Below are positions 23,556 through 32,691 of a stretch of DNA of 33,087 nucleotides, piece by piece. Position 1 is the stretch's first letter; every line of letters begins with the position of its first letter. The position numbers were made by a program, and so were the translations under genes. The notes under the pieces were generated by a model. The model was not told where the DNA came from. It did not search any database and worked only from the letters and a program-made list of their open reading frames with translations. The DNA comes from JAVXAN01 sp036660495 (GTDB lineage Bacteria; Bacillota_I; Bacilli_A; RF39; UBA660), in assembly GCA_036660495.1 (NCBI GenBank), contig JAVXAN010000005.1, positions 1 through 33,087 on the forward strand. Reading direction: 5' to 3'.

Positions 23556-23856
23556 GACACAGCTTATTATTAGTTATTTTTTTTAGCCGATTATTTATTT
23601 GTAATGTAAGTAAATTAATTTCGTTTTGTATTTCCAAGTATCTTTTTATTAATTCATTTTCCATTAAAGATATTTTAGCTTTAGTAAAGCTTTTTTTTGA
23701 ATTATAATCTTCATATAATGCTTTAGCATTATTGAAACGTTTAATTATGTTTTGACTTTCTGGATCCTTTTTAATTTTAATTTTTATTTCATCTAATGAT
23801 TTTTTTAGAGTGCTTATTTCAATAATATCTATTATTTTATATACTTTTTCTATCAT
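23548..23856 (-). CDS. ylbF: YlbF-family regulator
   Basis: An all-helical 102-aa protein of the YlbF/YmcA group. In Bacillus YlbF works with YmcA and YaaT in a complex that promotes RNase Y-dependent mRNA maturation, with effects on sporulation, competence and biofilm. Here the helix pattern IKRFNNAKALYEDYNSKKSF followed by MENELIKRYLEIQNEINLLTLQINNRL fits the family. It starts 3 nt after ylbE (AGGTGA site overlapping the ylbE stop). The assignment rests on family pattern plus ylbD/ylbE/rsmD synteny. Confidence 0.82.
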   Translation of the reverse strand: MIEKVYKIIDIIEISTLKKSLDEIKIKIKKDPESQNIIKRFNNAKALYEDYNSKKSFTKAKISLMENELIKRYLEIQNEINLLTLQINNRLKKITNNKLCQK

Positions 23857-23859
23857 TTT

Positions 23860-24081
23860 TCACCTCATAACATTCATAAACTTACTTATTAATTCTATTT
23901 TTTCTACTAAACCACTTATTTTATCACTTGTTCTTAGTTTGTATTTTTCTTTTACTTCTTGGGTAAATACGTCAAAAGATTCTGGATTTCGGTTCAAAAA
24001 CTTATACCAATATGAATTAGACCTTAAATATTTTTTGTAATCAGAATTGTTATCTATTTGAAGTTTTATTTTTGTATCCAT
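23860..24081 (-). CDS. ylbE: YlbE-like protein
   Basis: A 73-aa protein matching the YlbE family: YKKYLRSNSYWYKFLNRNPESFDVF followed by KYKLRTSDKISGLVEKIELISKFM. The function is unknown; the gene is conserved between ylbD and ylbF in spore-forming Bacilli. The ATG at 24081 overlaps the ylbD stop (TAATG), indicating coupled translation. Confidence 0.85.
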   Translation of the reverse strand: MDTKIKLQIDNNSDYKKYLRSNSYWYKFLNRNPESFDVFTQEVKEKYKLRTSDKISGLVEKIELISKFMNVMR

Positions 24082-24425
24082 TAATCTTCAAACTTTTTAA
24101 ATAATTGTCTTGGTTCATATTTATTAGTACTTGCTGGTGTTTTTGTACCAAATCCTTGAAATAATTCGATTGCTTTACCCACACTATCAAGTCCCTTTTG
24201 AACAGCATTCATATCCACTTTTTTTAAAGAATCAACTAAATTTGCAAAATTAAAAGATTCTTCTATCTTTACTTTATCTTCTTTTTCATACTTATTCCAA
24301 ACATCACTATTTGCACCATATATTGACCACTGTTCAAAGAACTTTTGCCAAGTCATCTCCCCACTATTTACATACTTTGCTAATTGTGGTTTTGTTCTAA
24401 CGAACGCCTTAAATTCATCCTTCAC
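24081..24425 (-). CDS. ylbD: YlbD-family putative spore coat protein
   Basis: A 114-aa protein with the YlbD N-terminal pattern FKAFVRTKPQLAKYVNSGE then MTWQKFFEQWSIYG and VWNKYE. In Bacillus YlbD is listed as a coat-associated protein. The start is a GTG at 24425 with AGGGTGAT about 7 nt upstream. It is the first gene of the ylbD-ylbE-ylbF unit. No clear sporulation promoter was found in the 74-nt upstream gap. Confidence 0.85.
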   Translation of the reverse strand: MKDEFKAFVRTKPQLAKYVNSGEMTWQKFFEQWSIYGANSDVWNKYEKEDKVKIEESFNFANLVDSLKKVDMNAVQKGLDSVGKAIELFQGFGTKTPASTNKYEPRQLFKKFED

Positions 24426-24499
24426 GTGTCATCACCCTACTACAATATATGCGTTTAACTATTTTTTTTTCATGTTATAAACTTAGTATTAATTATAAA

Positions 24500-25990
24500 C
24501 TATTTCTTGTTTTTTTTCAAAAATAAAAGTTCGTTAAAAAGTTCATCATCTTTTTGTGTTCTATTACACAGCTTTTCATATAAAGCATCATCTAAGAAAG
24601 CTTTTTTTATTGCCTTTTCTTCTATTTTAAACAGTCCATTTCTTTTTTTTACTTTATCTATAAACTTAATATCACGTTCCATTTTCTTTATATAAATTAA
24701 TAATACTACGTAAGTATTAGATCCGATTTTTTTATATGCCGTTCTAACATTTCCAGACTTCATTTCGTATATTTTATCCAATTCAACTAACTTTCTTTGC
24801 GTTTTAATATTATTAGTAAACTCACCATTTTTAATACGTAATAAAGTAGTTTTAACATCATCAAAATATTCTTTAGGCATTTTACAAACATCAGAATAAG
24901 CAAAAGGCTCGCTTCTTGATAAACCACAATAAAACACCATGTTTTGTTTTTGTTCATCTGGCATTACCACATCATCAACTATAAGGTTATCCCTATAATT
25001 AATTAAATATTCTAATAACAACAAATCTTCCTTATTAGAAAACTTATCATTAGCAAGAATAATCATTTCATCTAAATACCTTTCAAAAGAAGGCCATAAT
25101 TTAAGAGAATCAAGCATCTCATTTTTAGAAAAGTAATCAGGATAACTCTTTAAAGTTTCTAAATAATTTATAGCCATTTTTTTTCTTTTAGATACTTCTT
25201 CTTTTGTCTCTAATTCCGGCTCTATTGTAATAATTAATGTCTTTACATTAACTTGCTTCTTTTCATCAGGCTTTTTATGAGTTGTTTGTTTTTCTTTTTG
25301 TTTTACTAAATTATAATCATTTAATTCTTTAATAGCATTATTTTTAACACTTTCATCATAATCGCTATTCATAATTAAGTTAATAGCATTAACTACTAAA
25401 AACGGTGATATTTCATTATTATTTAAAACCTCTTTTTTTAACCTAAGCATTGTTTTAAGTTCTTCTTTAATTTGATTATACTGACAATAAAAAGCTTCAT
25501 AATCCCTTACAATGTTATTTGCAATATCCTTAAGTAAAAAATACATTTCATTTTTAGCATTATTAATTTTTTTACTTGAATCTTGAATTTCATTAAAAAA
25601 CTTGAGAATTTGCAAATTTTTAGACTCTTTAACAAATTCTAACATTAGTTTTTCGTCTTCCATTATTTTACTAATTTCAGAATTACGACTTATTAATCTT
25701 TTTAAATCCATACAATACTGTTCATATTTCTTTTTTGTATTAAGAACGTTCATAATTTCTTCTATTTCATATTCTTCTACAAAACAAGTTAAATTAAGAC
25801 AATCTTCTAATTTTTCTTTCTTTTTTTCATCAGCAAACTCGCCTAAGTTTAAATACCTAACTTCCTTGTTTTTAGGTTTGATTTTATCATATACCTCTTT
25901 CATTTTATTTGTTTTATCTGATACGGTTTTTTTATCATCTTCTAATTTAGCTATTTCACCATCAAATATTTCAAATAAATTACTATACAT
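24500..25990 (-). CDS. Unrecognised helical protein between sigE and ylbD
   Basis: I do not recognise this 496-aa protein. It is highly charged (K, E, N) and mostly helical, with no signal peptide or membrane segment. Residues about 1-235 look like coiled-coil and helical bundle. A lysine-rich linker follows near 235-255 (QKEKQTTHKKPDEKKQVN). The C-terminal part (about 255-490) has a more globular look, including PDEQKQNMVFYCGLSRSEPF and a basic tail. The ATG at 25990 has AGGTGG. It lies where Bacillus has sigG, but it has no sigma-factor motif and is separated from sigE by a terminator. Confidence 0.85.
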   Translation of the reverse strand: MYSNLFEIFDGEIAKLEDDKKTVSDKTNKMKEVYDKIKPKNKEVRYLNLGEFADEKKKEKLEDCLNLTCFVEEYEIEEIMNVLNTKKKYEQYCMDLKRLISRNSEISKIMEDEKLMLEFVKESKNLQILKFFNEIQDSSKKINNAKNEMYFLLKDIANNIVRDYEAFYCQYNQIKEELKTMLRLKKEVLNNNEISPFLVVNAINLIMNSDYDESVKNNAIKELNDYNLVKQKEKQTTHKKPDEKKQVNVKTLIITIEPELETKEEVSKRKKMAINYLETLKSYPDYFSKNEMLDSLKLWPSFERYLDEMIILANDKFSNKEDLLLLEYLINYRDNLIVDDVVMPDEQKQNMVFYCGLSRSEPFAYSDVCKMPKEYFDDVKTTLLRIKNGEFTNNIKTQRKLVELDKIYEMKSGNVRTAYKKIGSNTYVVLLIYIKKMERDIKFIDKVKKRNGLFKIEEKAIKKAFLDDALYEKLCNRTQKDDELFNELLFLKKNKK

Positions 25991-26016
25991 TTTACCACCT
26001 ACCTATAACAGTATAA

Positions 26017-26042
26017 CAAAAAAAACTATATTTTTATAGTTT
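26017..26042 (-). terminator. Terminator after sigE
   Basis: AAACTATA pairs with TATAGTTT around four bases and is followed on the minus strand by seven or more T. It overlaps the sigE stop codon at 26026. Confidence 0.85.
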
Positions 26043-26715
26043 CTTTTATTTGCTTTATTACTTTTTTCTCAATTCTTGATATATATGACTGAGAAATATT
26101 AAGCTTCTCAGCTAATTCTTTTTGAGTTATCTCATCTTCTCCAAAAAGCCCATATCTTAATTTCATTATTTGTTTATCTCGATTTGATAACTTATCAATT
26201 TCTTTCATCAATAATGATTTTAAATCATTATTTTCTAATTCTTTAGTTACAATGTCAGCTTCTGTACCTAAAATATCTTCTAAATGGAGTTCATTACCTT
26301 CAGCATCATATGATAGAGACTCTTCAAGTGATACATCACCATTTCTTTTTTTGTTTTTTCTTAAGTACATTAATATCTCATTATCAATACATCTTGAAGC
26401 GTACGTTGCTAATTTTATGTTTTTATCAATTTTATAAGTATTGATTCCTTTTATTAAACCAATAGTACCAATACTAACTAAATCCTCTAAATCAATTTTA
26501 GTGTTTTCATATTTTTTTGATAAGTATACTACTAATCTTAAGTTATGCTCTATAAGTTTGTTTTTAGCATCACTACTACCCTTTTCAAACTCTAACAGAT
26601 ACTTTAGTTCATTTTCCTTAGATAACGGTTCAGGTAACGCATCACTGCTTCCAACAAAAAATAAATGATTAACCCCTTTAAGTAGTTTTTTGATAATTCT
26701 AATTATTTGTTTCAT
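26026..26715 (-). CDS. sigE: Sporulation sigma factor sigma-E (pro-form)
   Basis: Mother-cell sigma factor made as an inactive precursor and activated by SpoIIGA. The 229 aa have region 2 (HNLRLVVYLSKKYENTKIDLEDLVSIG, then LATYASRCIDNEILMYLRKN) and a region 4 helix-turn-helix (TQKELAEKLNISQSYISRIEK). The N-terminal pro-segment MKQIIRIIKKLLKGVNHL precedes FFVGSSDALPEPLS, which matches the Bacillus YYIGGSEALPPPLS processing region; the pro-segment is shorter than in Bacillus. It begins 8 nt after spoIIGA, as expected for the spoIIG operon. Identification is secure. Confidence 0.96.
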   Translation of the reverse strand: MKQIIRIIKKLLKGVNHLFFVGSSDALPEPLSKENELKYLLEFEKGSSDAKNKLIEHNLRLVVYLSKKYENTKIDLEDLVSIGTIGLIKGINTYKIDKNIKLATYASRCIDNEILMYLRKNKKRNGDVSLEESLSYDAEGNELHLEDILGTEADIVTKELENNDLKSLLMKEIDKLSNRDKQIMKLRYGLFGEDEITQKELAEKLNISQSYISRIEKKVIKQIKETIKI

Positions 26716-26723
26716 ATTTCCTC

Positions 26724-27503
26724 CTATAATATTTTTTTGCTTAATAAACAGTCTACTCCATCGTAATAAAATTTATTGTCACTTATTCCAACTAAAACTT
26801 CTTTAGTTATTATTTTATTGTCTATTATTAATCTTTTTATTTTAAAAGCTTTTATCATACTAGTATTATTAACAGTTAAACAAGGTATTAATAAATAATT
26901 AGGATTATAGTTTTTAATAATATCTTTATCAACAATAATAATTGGTCGGTTTTTATAAGGATCAGTTAAATTATTCCCCGTATCTAAATAACCAGTTAGA
27001 AAAACAACTTCACCATTTAATAAAGTTATTTCAACTGAGTAATAATTATTATACTCCTGCTTTATTTTTTTTTGAGACAATACATATACATATAAACTTA
27101 AGGGGGCTAAAAAAATGAGCAAAAACCAGTTAATACTAAACCCGTTAGAAAAAAATATCATTCCAACGGTTTTATAAGAAAACAAATTGTTTATGTAATA
27201 AAGAAAACCTCCCATAATAATACTTACCGTGTATAAATATAGAATGTTACTAAGTGTATATTTAATTGATTTAAAACCAAAAGCTATTAAAATCATTATA
27301 AGTGATGTAATAAACTTAAAAATAAATAAGCTAAAAGAATTAAATGGAATAAAAAGAATAACTATACTTATTGCACCAAATAAACTTGCTAAAATAAGTC
27401 TTTTAAAGTTACTATTTCTTTTTAATAGGACTGATACTGATACCAAAAGAATAAAATCAAAAAAAAAGTTTAAAAGAATTAATAAATCAAAATATATTTT
27501 CAT
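26724..27503 (-). CDS. spoIIGA: Sigma-E processing aspartic protease SpoIIGA
   Basis: Membrane-embedded aspartic protease that cleaves pro-sigma-E at the sporulation septum. The 259 aa comprise five hydrophobic segments (about 4-25, 35-55, 60-78, 85-103 and 122-142) and a C-terminal protease domain. The catalytic motif GYLDTGNNLTDPY carries Asp174. The ATG at 27503 has GGTGAT 7 nt upstream. It lies directly after the ftsZ terminator and before sigE, matching the Bacillus ftsA-ftsZ-spoIIGA-sigE order. No obvious Spo0A box was seen in the 64-nt upstream gap. Confidence 0.93.
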   Translation of the reverse strand: MKIYFDLLILLNFFFDFILLVSVSVLLKRNSNFKRLILASLFGAISIVILFIPFNSFSLFIFKFITSLIMILIAFGFKSIKYTLSNILYLYTVSIIMGGFLYYINNLFSYKTVGMIFFSNGFSINWFLLIFLAPLSLYVYVLSQKKIKQEYNNYYSVEITLLNGEVVFLTGYLDTGNNLTDPYKNRPIIIVDKDIIKNYNPNYLLIPCLTVNNTSMIKAFKIKRLIIDNKIITKEVLVGISDNKFYYDGVDCLLSKKIL

Positions 27504-27526
27504 ATCATATCACCAATTTAAGTATA

Positions 27527-27557
27527 AAAAAAACGCACTATGATTAGTGTCGTTTTA
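27527..27557 (-). terminator. Terminator after ftsZ
   Basis: AAAACGaCACTA pairs with TAGTGCGTTTT (one bulge) around ATCA, followed on the minus strand by eight T. It insulates ftsAZ from spoIIGA. Confidence 0.85.
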
Positions 27558-27567
27558 AAGTTATTAA

Positions 27568-28647
27568 TTAAAAACTTCTTCTATTTTTAAGAAAGCTTGG
27601 AATATCATCATCGTCATCATCGTCATCTTGTAAAACAGTAGGACGAGCTTGAGGTTGAACCATTTGAGGTTTTACTACTTCTACTTGTTCATTACCCTTG
27701 TTTTTTTCAAACCCAGTAGCAATAACAGTAACAATAACTTCATCAGTTAAGTTTTCGTTTATTACGGCTCCAAAAATAGTGTTTATATCATTATTAGAAG
27801 TTGATCTTACTACTTCAGCAGCATCTTCAGCCTCAAATAAAGTTAAATTAGCTCCACCAGTAATGTTTATAATTGCATCTGTTGCACCAGAAATATTTGT
27901 TTCAAGAAGTGGACTTGATACAGCTTGTCTTGCCGCTTCAATTGAACGATTCTCACCAGTTCCCATACCAATACCAATTAAAGCGTTACCACTTTTTTGC
28001 ATTACTGCCTTAACATCAGCAAAATCTAAGTTTATTAATCCAGTAACGGCTATTAAATCAGATATTGATTGTACGCCTCTATGTAAAACGTTATCAACTT
28101 CATGGAAAGCTTCAACCATTGGAGTTGATTTATCAATAATTTCCCTTAAACGGTCATTAGGAATAACAATTAAAGTATCAACGTTAGCCTTTAACTCACT
28201 AAGTCCGGAAATAGCTTGTGCCATTCTTCTTTTACCTTCAAAACTAAATGGTTTGGTTACAATAGCAACAGTCAAAGCTCCTAAGCCAGAAGCTATTTCA
28301 GCAATAACAGGAGCTGCACCAGTACCGGTTCCACCACCCATACCACAAGTAATAAACACCATATCAGCGCCCTTTAATGCTTCTTCTATTTCTTTTTTCG
28401 ATTCCAAGGCAGCTTCCCTACCAACTTCAGGCATTCCTCCTGCCCCAAGTCCACTAGAAATCTTTGATCCAATTTGAATCTTAGTTTCTGCTTTTGAACT
28501 ATTTAATACTTGTAAATCCGTGTTAGCAACAATAAACTCAACACCCCTTACTCCGCATTCAATCATTCTGTTAACAGCGTTTCCGCCTCCGCCTCCAACA
28601 CCGATAACTTTAATTTTTGCTAATTGATCTACTGGTAAATCAAACAT
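27568..28647 (-). CDS. ftsZ: Cell division protein FtsZ
   Basis: Tubulin-like GTPase that forms the division ring. The 359 aa include GVGGGGGNAVNRM (16-28), the tubulin signature GGGTGTG (104-110) and the T7-loop region. The variable linker holds a run of eight Asp, and the conserved C-terminal peptide DIPSFLKNRR (the FtsA/EzrA/SepF docking site) follows it directly. The linker is short. The ATG at 28647 has AAGGAGG and lies 12 nt after ftsA. Confidence 0.98.
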   Translation of the reverse strand: MFDLPVDQLAKIKVIGVGGGGGNAVNRMIECGVRGVEFIVANTDLQVLNSSKAETKIQIGSKISSGLGAGGMPEVGREAALESKKEIEEALKGADMVFITCGMGGGTGTGAAPVIAEIASGLGALTVAIVTKPFSFEGKRRMAQAISGLSELKANVDTLIVIPNDRLREIIDKSTPMVEAFHEVDNVLHRGVQSISDLIAVTGLINLDFADVKAVMQKSGNALIGIGMGTGENRSIEAARQAVSSPLLETNISGATDAIINITGGANLTLFEAEDAAEVVRSTSNNDINTIFGAVINENLTDEVIVTVIATGFEKNKGNEQVEVVKPQMVQPQARPTVLQDDDDDDDDIPSFLKNRRSF

Positions 28648-28659
28648 TTTTCTTCCTCC

Positions 28660-29910
28660 TTAATTATCAAAAAAGTAGCTAATAAACCTTCCAACTGCTG
28701 AATTACTTCTTCCAATTCTTGTTTTATTATGAATTAAGTCGTCAACATCGTCGCTACTAAACATAGAATATTCTTTTCCCCTTAATTTAATCTTTAACAC
28801 AAAATGTTTTATTCCTCCTGAAACGGTTGCAAACCTTGATTTCCTTATTCCAAGAGTGTTTATAGTATGAACTTTTGCAACTGGCCCAAAAACGTCAGTT
28901 AGAGTAAAACCCATCGCTGGCATATCTGTTATACCACCTAAAACCATTATATAACTAATTTGCTTATTTGTTAATACCTTTAGTTCATTTTTTGCACTAT
29001 TTAGTATTTCAACCAACCTTTTATTAATCATTTCTGACAATTCGCTTTGATTAATACTAACTAATTTATCATTAACATCATGGGTTTCATACTTTTCTGT
29101 TTTACTAGAATACCTAGGATGAGCAATCCCAAAATTTTCCTTAATTTTCTTAGCTTCTTTTCTAGTAGTGTAATAAACATAAGAAATATCTTCATCAATT
29201 ATCCTACTACCATATTTTATTATTGAACTATTTGTTACTATTCCCTTATTAAAAGTTGATACCGTAGTAATATCTTTACCAATGTTAATTACTCCTACAA
29301 TTCCATCCATCATTTCAGGAAGTTTTGCCTCCTCAAAATCCGCAATAGGAGCTAAATCCAAATCAACAACAGAAACACCAGAATCTTCAACAACTTTAAC
29401 AAAAGATATAACGTTAACCTTAGGAACTGTAACTAGCATTGCTCTAAGGCCTAATCTATCACAAATTTTATTCTTTGGATCACTAATCGTTTCTATTTCA
29501 GAACCATTATCATATATAGTAAAATCAATTGGTATAAGGCTAACTAATTCCATACTTGGAGAAATATCTTTAAGAGCTTGGTTTTGAAGCCTTACGATAT
29601 CTTTTTCTAAAACCATTGATTCCTCATTAACAATTGGAATGTTTCCATGAACCAAACTATATTCAGCATCAATAGCTGGTAGTATAATCATTGCTTTTTC
29701 AATTGGAACTCCAATCCTTTTTTGAATATCATCAAGGGCTAATTTAAGCCTTTCCGTAACAAGTTCAGGATCAACTATCAAGCCGTTTTTAACACCCCTA
29801 GACTTAACTGAAGAAACTGCTAAAACCCTTAATTTATCTTGATAGTATTCTCCAGTTAACACCCTTATTGTGTCAGAACCAATATCAATGCTAGTATAAA
29901 TCTTCTTCAT
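28660..29910 (-). CDS. ftsA: Cell division protein FtsA
   Basis: Actin-like ATPase that tethers FtsZ to the membrane. The 416 aa begin with the phosphate-1 motif SIDIGSDTIRVLTGE (7-21), carry an SHS2-type 1C domain, and have the later VLGGITDMPAM motif. The C-terminal amphipathic membrane-targeting helix GRFISYFF lies at the extreme end. The ATG at 29910 has AAAGGAG about 8-10 nt upstream. It heads the ftsA-ftsZ operon, with its own promoter after the divIB terminator. Confidence 0.97.
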   Translation of the reverse strand: MKKIYTSIDIGSDTIRVLTGEYYQDKLRVLAVSSVKSRGVKNGLIVDPELVTERLKLALDDIQKRIGVPIEKAMIILPAIDAEYSLVHGNIPIVNEESMVLEKDIVRLQNQALKDISPSMELVSLIPIDFTIYDNGSEIETISDPKNKICDRLGLRAMLVTVPKVNVISFVKVVEDSGVSVVDLDLAPIADFEEAKLPEMMDGIVGVINIGKDITTVSTFNKGIVTNSSIIKYGSRIIDEDISYVYYTTRKEAKKIKENFGIAHPRYSSKTEKYETHDVNDKLVSINQSELSEMINKRLVEILNSAKNELKVLTNKQISYIMVLGGITDMPAMGFTLTDVFGPVAKVHTINTLGIRKSRFATVSGGIKHFVLKIKLRGKEYSMFSSDDVDDLIHNKTRIGRSNSAVGRFISYFFDN

Positions 29911-29941
29911 AGTTATTACTCCTTTGATACCTTATAATATG

Positions 29942-29969
29942 ATTATACTATATAATTTTAAATTTTCAA
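29942..29969 (-). promoter_or_regulatory. Sigma-A promoter for ftsAZ
   Basis: Minus strand: TTGAAA (29964-29969), a 16-nt spacer, TATAAT (29942-29947), about 32 nt before the ftsA start. Confidence 0.75.
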
Positions 29970-30004
29970 ATAAAAATACGCAAATTACGATATTTTGCGC
30001 ATTT
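29970..30004 (-). terminator. Terminator after divIB
   Basis: AAATGCGCAAA pairs with TTTGCGTATTT (one G-T wobble) around nine bases, then a T-rich tract on the minus strand. It lies just past the divIB stop. Confidence 0.8.
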
Positions 30005-30008
30005 CAAA

Positions 30009-30677
30009 TTACCTAGCTTGAAAGTAATCACCATAGTCTAAATATAAAGTACCGCTTTTCTTACCAACACTTTCTAAAATCGTATTATACTTATTTAATT
30101 TTGAAAACTTATTCACCGTTAAATAAACATAGTTACCATCATTCATAAAAGCTATATACCGATCTTTATCAATATCGTTTGGATCATATTTTATTTCTGA
30201 CATCTTACATAATATGTCTCTATCAAGCTTGTTCATTGCTTTTAAAAAATATGAGTACTTATCTTTTGGCAAGTTATTAACAAAGTATGGGACACAAAGC
30301 ATTTTATCATCATCAATAATTCCATCCATTGTGATTTTTTTGTTTGTTAATTTATCTATGTAAAGAATTTTCTTTTCTTGAACATTTATTTTTATTTTTA
30401 ATAAACCCTTAGTAACTTTAACATTTTCAACATATTTATTTTTCATAACGTCGCTTTTAACTTTAATACCTAACGTAAGAATAAAAGACGGATAATTATC
30501 AAGGTTTGCCTGATGAATTATTTCTTGATCAGATAACACGCTATTACCCTTAATAACAATATTCATAATTGGAACTTTCAGCAGTAAATAAAGCGCAAAA
30601 AAAACAAGTGATAATATAATTAATAAGGTTAAAAACCTTTTAACTTTAAGTCTTCTTTTTTTCTTTTTCTTTACCAT
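30009..30677 (-). CDS. divIB: Cell division protein DivIB/FtsQ
   Basis: Bitopic divisome protein that links early and late division proteins. In 222 aa there is a very basic cytoplasmic N-terminus (KKKKKRRLKVKR), one membrane helix (about 15-33), then an external POTRA domain (IMNIVIKGNSVLSDQEI) and a beta domain. It begins 3 nt after murB, in the murG-murB-divIB order typical of Bacilli. It has no long cytoplasmic extension. Confidence 0.93.
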   Translation of the reverse strand: MVKKKKKRRLKVKRFLTLLIILSLVFFALYLLLKVPIMNIVIKGNSVLSDQEIIHQANLDNYPSFILTLGIKVKSDVMKNKYVENVKVTKGLLKIKINVQEKKILYIDKLTNKKITMDGIIDDDKMLCVPYFVNNLPKDKYSYFLKAMNKLDRDILCKMSEIKYDPNDIDKDRYIAFMNDGNYVYLTVNKFSKLNKYNTILESVGKKSGTLYLDYGDYFQAR

Positions 30678-30680
30678 TAG

Positions 30681-31586
30681 TTACTCCCAATTTACAAATT
30701 CTTGTTCAATTTTTAAATCAACGCTTGTTTTTTCTTTTACTTTATCATGAACATAATCAATTAAGCTTTTAATGTCATTAGCCGTAGCTTTACCGGTATT
30801 AATAATAAAATTAGCGTGCTTTGCGCTTACCATTGCCCCACCAATTTGATAATTTTTTAAGTTACAATCTTCAATTAACTTACCTGCAAAATCATCAACT
30901 GGATTTCTAAAAACACTTCCAGCTGAAGGGTATTCAAGGGGCTGATTAAGTAACCTTTTTTGTCTTCTTGTTTCAATTAAATCCATTATAGCATCTTTTT
31001 TACCCTTTTTTAAAACTAATGTTGCTTCTATACAAACGTAATTTGGATTATCTTTCAAAAACGACGAACGATATTTGTAGTTTAAATCTTTATTATATAA
31101 AGTCTTAATTTCTAAATCAGGCGTTAATACCTTAACTTCTGATACAATGTATCCCATGTCTGACTTATAGGCTCCTGCGTTCATAAATACTGCCCCACCT
31201 ATGGTACCAGGAATTCCACTTGCAAATTCTAACCCAGTTAAGTTTTCCTTAGCAACTTTATAAGCTAATTTTATTAAACTTACTCCTGATCCAACCTTTA
31301 CTACAGTATCTTTAATATTAATGTTATTAAAATGGTCTAACTTTATAATTACCCCTTCATACCTTTTATCACTAAAAATAAGGTTTGATCCTCTTCCAAT
31401 AACCTTATGTTTAATGTTATCTTGTTTTAATTTATTTAAAAGTGCAACTAACTTTAGTACGTTTTTTGGATAAACAATAACACTTGCTTCGGATCCTACC
31501 TTATAACTAGTTAAAGTACTTAGTTTTACATTTAAACTATAATTACCAATTGATTTTTTCTTAATAAAATTAATTACTTCTTCCAT
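30681..31586 (-). CDS. murB: UDP-N-acetylenolpyruvoylglucosamine reductase
   Basis: Flavoenzyme that reduces UDP-GlcNAc-enolpyruvate to UDP-MurNAc with NADPH. Motifs are GRGSNLIF (FAD binding), GLEFASGIPGTIGGAVFMNA, the catalytic-Ser loop PSAGSVFRNP and C-terminal IEQEF. The frame is open to 31619, but the ATG at 31586 has GGTGGGGG about 8 nt upstream and gives 301 aa starting MEEVINFI. It overlaps the end of murG by 17 nt, implying coupling. Confidence 0.96.
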   Translation of the reverse strand: MEEVINFIKKKSIGNYSLNVKLSTLTSYKVGSEASVIVYPKNVLKLVALLNKLKQDNIKHKVIGRGSNLIFSDKRYEGVIIKLDHFNNINIKDTVVKVGSGVSLIKLAYKVAKENLTGLEFASGIPGTIGGAVFMNAGAYKSDMGYIVSEVKVLTPDLEIKTLYNKDLNYKYRSSFLKDNPNYVCIEATLVLKKGKKDAIMDLIETRRQKRLLNQPLEYPSAGSVFRNPVDDFAGKLIEDCNLKNYQIGGAMVSAKHANFIINTGKATANDIKSLIDYVHDKVKEKTSVDLKIEQEFVNWE

Positions 31587-32670
31587 TTTTATCCCCCACC
31601 AAAAACTTAATTTCGTCATATATCATTGATGCACTATTTTTCACTTCAAACGTTCTTAAGTTATCTTTCATCTTTTTACTATAAAGCTGATCATCAAGAA
31701 TTTTTTCAACCATTCTTAAAAGTATGTCTCCTTCTAAATCTTTTTCTTCAAGTAAGTCAGCCGCTTTTTTACCAACTAGATCCAAAGCGTTTTTTAGCTG
31801 ATGATTTTCAGTTACATATGGACTTGGAATAAGAATTGAAGCTACGTTAAGCGAAGAAATTTCACTTAATGTTGATGCCCCCGCCCTAGATACTAAAACG
31901 TCAGTATTTTTTAATAAACTAGTCATGTTTTCTAAGTACGGAACTATCTTTATGTTATTAGTATATTTTATTGTTTTATATTCATCAAAATATTTTTTGC
32001 CAGTTACAAACATAACCTCATAATCTTTGTTATTAAATAAAGTTAACATTTGTTTCATTTTATTACCAATTGTATTTGATCCAAGGGAACCCATTACAAT
32101 TAAAACCAGCTTTTTATTTAATGATAAGCCAAACTTTTCCTTACTAATTAAAGGAGATTTTAATGCGCTTTCTGAACAAGGATTACCCGTATAAATAGCC
32201 TTGCTTTTATCTTTAACTTGTTCTAAGGAACTTTTAAAAGAAACAAAAATTTTATCAGCATATTTTTCTAAAAACCTGTTAGTCATTCCAAAAGTTGAAT
32301 TTTGCTCATGAAGACAGCACTTTATTCCCATCTTTTTAGCAGCATATATAACTGGAGCAGTAACATATCCACCTACTCCAATAACAACATCAGGATTGAA
32401 TTTTTTTATTATTTGTTTGCATTTCAATATACCCGTTCCAAGTAAGAAAGCACTTCGTACGTTTTTTAAACTTAGTTTTCGATGTAATCCATCAATCTTA
32501 ATTCCAATATAATCAATTCCCATTTTAGGAATTATATCCTTTTCCATCCTATCTGTAGTACCAATGTATAATATTTTCGCGTTTTTATCTTTTTCTTTTA
32601 TTTTATTTATTATGGCAAGGGCTGGATAAATATGACCTCCAGTTCCTCCTGCCGAAATTATTACTCTCAT
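31570..32670 (-). CDS. murG: UDP-GlcNAc:lipid I N-acetylglucosaminyltransferase
   Basis: GT-B glycosyltransferase making lipid II at the inner membrane face. The 366 aa include AGGTGGHIYPALAI (G loop 1, residues 8-21), GVGGYVTAPV and SRAGASTLSEI with the UDP-GlcNAc-binding region. The ATG at 32670 has AGGTGAT. It is followed by murB, while the gene upstream should be spoVE/ftsW but is interrupted. An extended -10 promoter lies just upstream. Confidence 0.97.
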   Translation of the reverse strand: MRVIISAGGTGGHIYPALAIINKIKEKDKNAKILYIGTTDRMEKDIIPKMGIDYIGIKIDGLHRKLSLKNVRSAFLLGTGILKCKQIIKKFNPDVVIGVGGYVTAPVIYAAKKMGIKCCLHEQNSTFGMTNRFLEKYADKIFVSFKSSLEQVKDKSKAIYTGNPCSESALKSPLISKEKFGLSLNKKLVLIVMGSLGSNTIGNKMKQMLTLFNNKDYEVMFVTGKKYFDEYKTIKYTNNIKIVPYLENMTSLLKNTDVLVSRAGASTLSEISSLNVASILIPSPYVTENHQLKNALDLVGKKAADLLEEKDLEGDILLRMVEKILDDQLYSKKMKDNLRTFEVKNSASMIYDEIKFLVGDKNGRSN

Positions 32671-32691
32671 TTTTAATCACCTACTATTGTC

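Noticed and set aside
27604..27634. Tandem GAT/GAC repeat near the end of ftsZ as a mobile or regulatory repeat
   Set aside because: It encodes an Asp run in the FtsZ linker immediately before the conserved C-terminal peptide. It is a coding microsatellite, not a separate element.
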